Positions 61,663-64,000 of a DNA stretch of 64,000 nt are shown in pieces. This DNA comes from Flavobacteria bacterium BBFL7 (GTDB lineage: Bacteria; Bacteroidota; Bacteroidia; Flavobacteriales; Flavobacteriaceae). Under the pieces are notes generated by a model, which searched no databases, was not told the DNA's origin, and saw nothing but the letters and a program-made list of their open reading frames with translations. A program made the position numbers and the translations under genes. The stretch covers positions 1,924,544-1,988,543 of the forward strand of contig CH672374.1 in assembly GCA_000153385.1 (NCBI GenBank), written 5' to 3'. Every line of letters starts with the position of its first letter. Positions within the stretch are counted from its first letter, which is position 1.

Positions 61663-63641
61663 TGAGTGGTTCTGACGTAGAAATACTAAAACGAGCACTT
61701 GAGCGAGAAAGAGCAGCTCGTAAACAAGCAGAAAAAATTCTAGAACAAAAGGCGGCAGAATTATATGAGCTTACTCAAAAGCTCAGACATTCTAATGAAA
61801 AGCTAGAAGTACTCATCGATGAAAAAACTTCAGAATTAAATGGAGTTTTTGAAAACATTGTAGATGCTTATGTAGTGACAGATTTGTATGGTAATGTTCT
61901 GAAAATGAATAATCCAGCAATTGATTTGCTAGAAGCTGATTTTACAAATGAATCCATAAACCTTATGGACATTGTAATGCCCAGTGAGTATGAAAATGTA
62001 CTAGAACTGTTTCAAAAATTACTTCACAATGGATCTTTAACTGATGTACACGTTAAAATTCAAACTAAAAATCAACACTTAAAGTTAGTTCATATTAACT
62101 GTAGTATAATTTATGATGCCCAGGGAAAGGCTAAAGCCGCTCAAGGAATTGTAAGAGACATTACTAAAAGTGATGAAGATGAAAAAAAATTAATTGAGTC
62201 CGAAAATAGACTGTCTACTTTAATTTTAAACCTAGAAAACGCGGTTCTATTAGAAGATGAGAATGGGAAGATTGTACTCACAAACCACAAGTTTTGTGAG
62301 TATTTTGAAATCCCTTTAAAACCTGAAGAAATTGTAGGGAATGATTATCATAAAATAAGTGATAATTATAAGTTCTTATTTGATGATCCAGATTATTTTA
62401 TTCAAAGAGTTGATGAGATTTTAAGTCTCAAAAAAATGGTCATAGGTGATGAACTGATCATGAATAATGGGCGGATTTTGGAAAGAGATTTTATTCCTAT
62501 AATAGAAAGTGATAATTATAAAGGTCACCTATGGTCTTATAGGGACGTTACATTAAAACGTTCTTACAGTAAAAGTCTTGAAGCTCAAAAGCAAAAATAC
62601 AGTAGTATTATTGCTAATATGCATTTGGGATTAGTAGAGGTAGATACTGAAGAAAAGATAATTATGGTCAATCAAAGTTTTACCCAAATGAGTGGCTATA
62701 CAGAAGAAGAAGTGGTTGGTCGTAAAGCATCTTCTTTATTTCTCGACTCAGATGACGTCCATATTTTTAAAGAACAAACCAGGAAAAGATTAAGAGGAGA
62801 ATCCAGCTCGTACGAAGTTGTGGTTAATATTAAAAGTAACGAGAGACGACACTGGTTGATAAGTGGAGCCCCTAATTATGATCTTGAAGGAAATGTTACC
62901 GGTTCTATAGGTATTCATTTAGATATTACTGACCTTAAAAACCTAGAAATACAAAAAGAGTTACTACTCGCACAACTAGCAAAAAGTAATGATGAGTTAC
63001 ATGAATATGCACATATCGTATCTCATGATTTAAAAAGTCCTTTACGTAGTATAGATGCTTTAGTAAACTGGCTTAAAGCTGATAACCTTGATAAGTTTGA
63101 TGAAATAAGTTTAAAAAACCTTTCTTTAATAGAAGAAACTTTAGAGAAAATGGAACAACTTATTGGTGATATTCTAGACTATTCTAGTCTTAATTCATCT
63201 AACGAAGAGTTTACAGAAATTGACTGTAATGAATTAGTAGTTGATCTGATTAAAGTAATATATGTGCCTAATCATATTGAGATTAATTTAAAAGGCATAC
63301 TACCTAAAATTAATGGAGATAGAACTAAGGTTAATCAATTGTTTCAGAATTTGTTAAGTAATGCAGTAAAGTTTATTGATAAAGAAAAAGGCATTATAGA
63401 AGTCAGTTGTATTGAATTAGATAATCATTATCAATTTCAAATAAAAGATAATGGTATTGGAATAGATCCAGCTTTTCATGATAAAATATTTAAAATATTT
63501 CATGCTCTTAATAAAAATAAAGACTCTACTGGAATAGGTCTTTCAATAGTTAAAAAGATTGTAGATCTACACCAAGGTAAAATTTGGCTAGAAAGTAAGG
63601 TTGGTGAAGGAACAACATTCTTTTTCACATTAAAAAAATAA
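61662..63641 (+). CDS. Hybrid-free PAS-PAS-PAS histidine kinase, H-NOX-linked
   Basis: 659 residues with no membrane segment. An N-terminal coiled coil (LERERAARKQAEKILEQKAA) of the kind found in H-NOX-associated kinases is followed by three PAS domains (about 65-175, 180-300, 310-430), HisKA with His455 in IVSHDLKSPLRS, and HATPase with NLLSNAVKF, DNGIGI and TGIGLSIVKK. It is a cytoplasmic kinase, expected to be controlled by the H-NOX protein encoded immediately upstream. Confidence 0.95.
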   Translation: MSGSDVEILKRALERERAARKQAEKILEQKAAELYELTQKLRHSNEKLEVLIDEKTSELNGVFENIVDAYVVTDLYGNVLKMNNPAIDLLEADFTNESINLMDIVMPSEYENVLELFQKLLHNGSLTDVHVKIQTKNQHLKLVHINCSIIYDAQGKAKAAQGIVRDITKSDEDEKKLIESENRLSTLILNLENAVLLEDENGKIVLTNHKFCEYFEIPLKPEEIVGNDYHKISDNYKFLFDDPDYFIQRVDEILSLKKMVIGDELIMNNGRILERDFIPIIESDNYKGHLWSYRDVTLKRSYSKSLEAQKQKYSSIIANMHLGLVEVDTEEKIIMVNQSFTQMSGYTEEEVVGRKASSLFLDSDDVHIFKEQTRKRLRGESSSYEVVVNIKSNERRHWLISGAPNYDLEGNVTGSIGIHLDITDLKNLEIQKELLLAQLAKSNDELHEYAHIVSHDLKSPLRSIDALVNWLKADNLDKFDEISLKNLSLIEETLEKMEQLIGDILDYSSLNSSNEEFTEIDCNELVVDLIKVIYVPNHIEINLKGILPKINGDRTKVNQLFQNLLSNAVKFIDKEKGIIEVSCIELDNHYQFQIKDNGIGIDPAFHDKIFKIFHALNKNKDSTGIGLSIVKKIVDLHQGKIWLESKVGEGTTFFFTLKK

Positions 63642-63644
63642 CAA

Positions 63645-64000
63645 ATGATTATTAATCAGCATTTAAAATTAAAAAATCAACCTTGGAAAAATATAGGTGA
63701 TCAAAAGACTTTAAACAATCCTTTGGTGTTAGCTTTTGGAAATAGATTGCTACTAGAATCACCTACTATTTTTGAAGAAGTACTTGCGATGTATCCCGAT
63801 GCTCATATTGTACTAGGTTCTACTAGTGGTGATATCATGGATGATAATGTTAATGATGAATCAATATCTATAACTGCTATAGAGTTCGAGAAAAGTCATT
63901 TCTCTATTAAAACTGCAAATGTACTCAATGAGCAAAAAGATAGTTTTAAAACAGGAAAACATCTTATAGAGCAATTTGATGCAAACGGTTTAAAACATGT
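63645..64000 (+). CDS. FIST-domain protein (NosP-like), N-terminal part, runs off the window
   Basis: Begins at an ATG 3 bases after the kinase stop and stays open to the window edge, 118 complete codons. The segment NNPLVLAFGNRLLLES and the following MYPDAHIVLGSTSGDIMDDNV match the FIST N domain. FIST proteins called NosP bind heme and nitric oxide and control histidine kinases encoded next to them. Placement after the H-NOX-kinase pair suggests the same signal. Heme ligands cannot be judged from the partial sequence. Confidence 0.85.
   Translation, partial: MIINQHLKLKNQPWKNIGDQKTLNNPLVLAFGNRLLLESPTIFEEVLAMYPDAHIVLGSTSGDIMDDNVNDESISITAIEFEKSHFSIKTANVLNEQKDSFKTGKHLIEQFDANGLKH

Noticed and set aside
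1-64000. CRISPR arrays, tRNA, rRNA, prophage or defence systems
   Set aside because: I looked for spaced direct repeats, cloverleaf-like segments and typical phage or defence genes and saw none.

Overview
The window is a single contiguous piece of an AT-rich chromosome from a marine-type member of the Flavobacteriaceae (Bacteroidota). The assignment rests on gene content: PorP/SprF and a type IX secretion sorting tail, DUF5689, DUF3078 and DUF2480 proteins, many SusC-like or TonB receptors and lipoproteins, and the Bacteroidota -7 promoter element TAnnTTTG upstream of many genes. A 16-bp palindrome, CGCTTTCGCGAAAGCG, occurs 11 times exactly and 5 more times with small changes. From memory such a repeat suggests a Nonlabens/Dokdonia-like genus, but that is only a guess. 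No rRNA, tRNA, CRISPR array or prophage was seen.

Layout. 1-8.2 kb: SulP transporter tail, CvpA, the heme genes hemA-hemC with a divergent AraC regulator, a cystathionine-synthase-family enzyme and a histone-deacetylase-like hydrolase. 8.2-14.5 kb: a three-gene envelope cluster with a Met-rich barrel, a TetR regulator, a di-heme cytochrome c peroxidase, an alpha/beta hydrolase and thiL. 14.7-23.3 kb: the SUF iron-sulfur assembly locus (sufA-B-lipoprotein-C-D, terminator, sufS-META lipoprotein-sufE-sufT-DUF2480), then a DUF3078 barrel. 23.3-29.7 kb: hflX, a nuclease-like protein and a PorP/SprF plus PorE-like OmpA pair. 29.9-35.4 kb: DUF5689 lipoprotein and TonB receptor, divergent from a secreted nuclease-like protein. 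35.4-45 kb: YraN, LD-carboxypeptidase, a DUF1800/DUF1501 pair, metG, a decayed Y1 transposase unit bounded by perfect palindromes, a PD40 lipoprotein and an M28 peptidase. 45-54 kb: a TPP riboswitch driving a TonB receptor, greA-HIT, bacilliredoxin, plsC, an acyl-ACP desaturase, an NtrY-like kinase and an enoyl-CoA hydratase. 54-60.5 kb: an MntR-like regulator in an operon with a barrel and a Mn/Zn ABC transporter whose two permeases carry winged-helix-like tails, then a DjlA-like protein. 60.7-64 kb: response regulator, H-NOX, triple-PAS kinase and a FIST-domain (NosP-like) protein running off the window.

The most notable items are three. The last operon puts two different candidate nitric-oxide heme sensors, H-NOX and FIST, around one histidine kinase. 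The dispersed palindrome sits in gene leaders and also inside reading frames, where it encodes AFAKA or FRES. The palindrome-bounded transposase remnant looks like a REP/RAYT unit. Thiamine-, metal- and probably nucleic-acid-linked outer-membrane uptake modules are also present, each with visible regulatory sequence. Several starts are TTG, and four genes have the -7 element exactly 4 nt before ATG, suggesting leaderless mRNAs.
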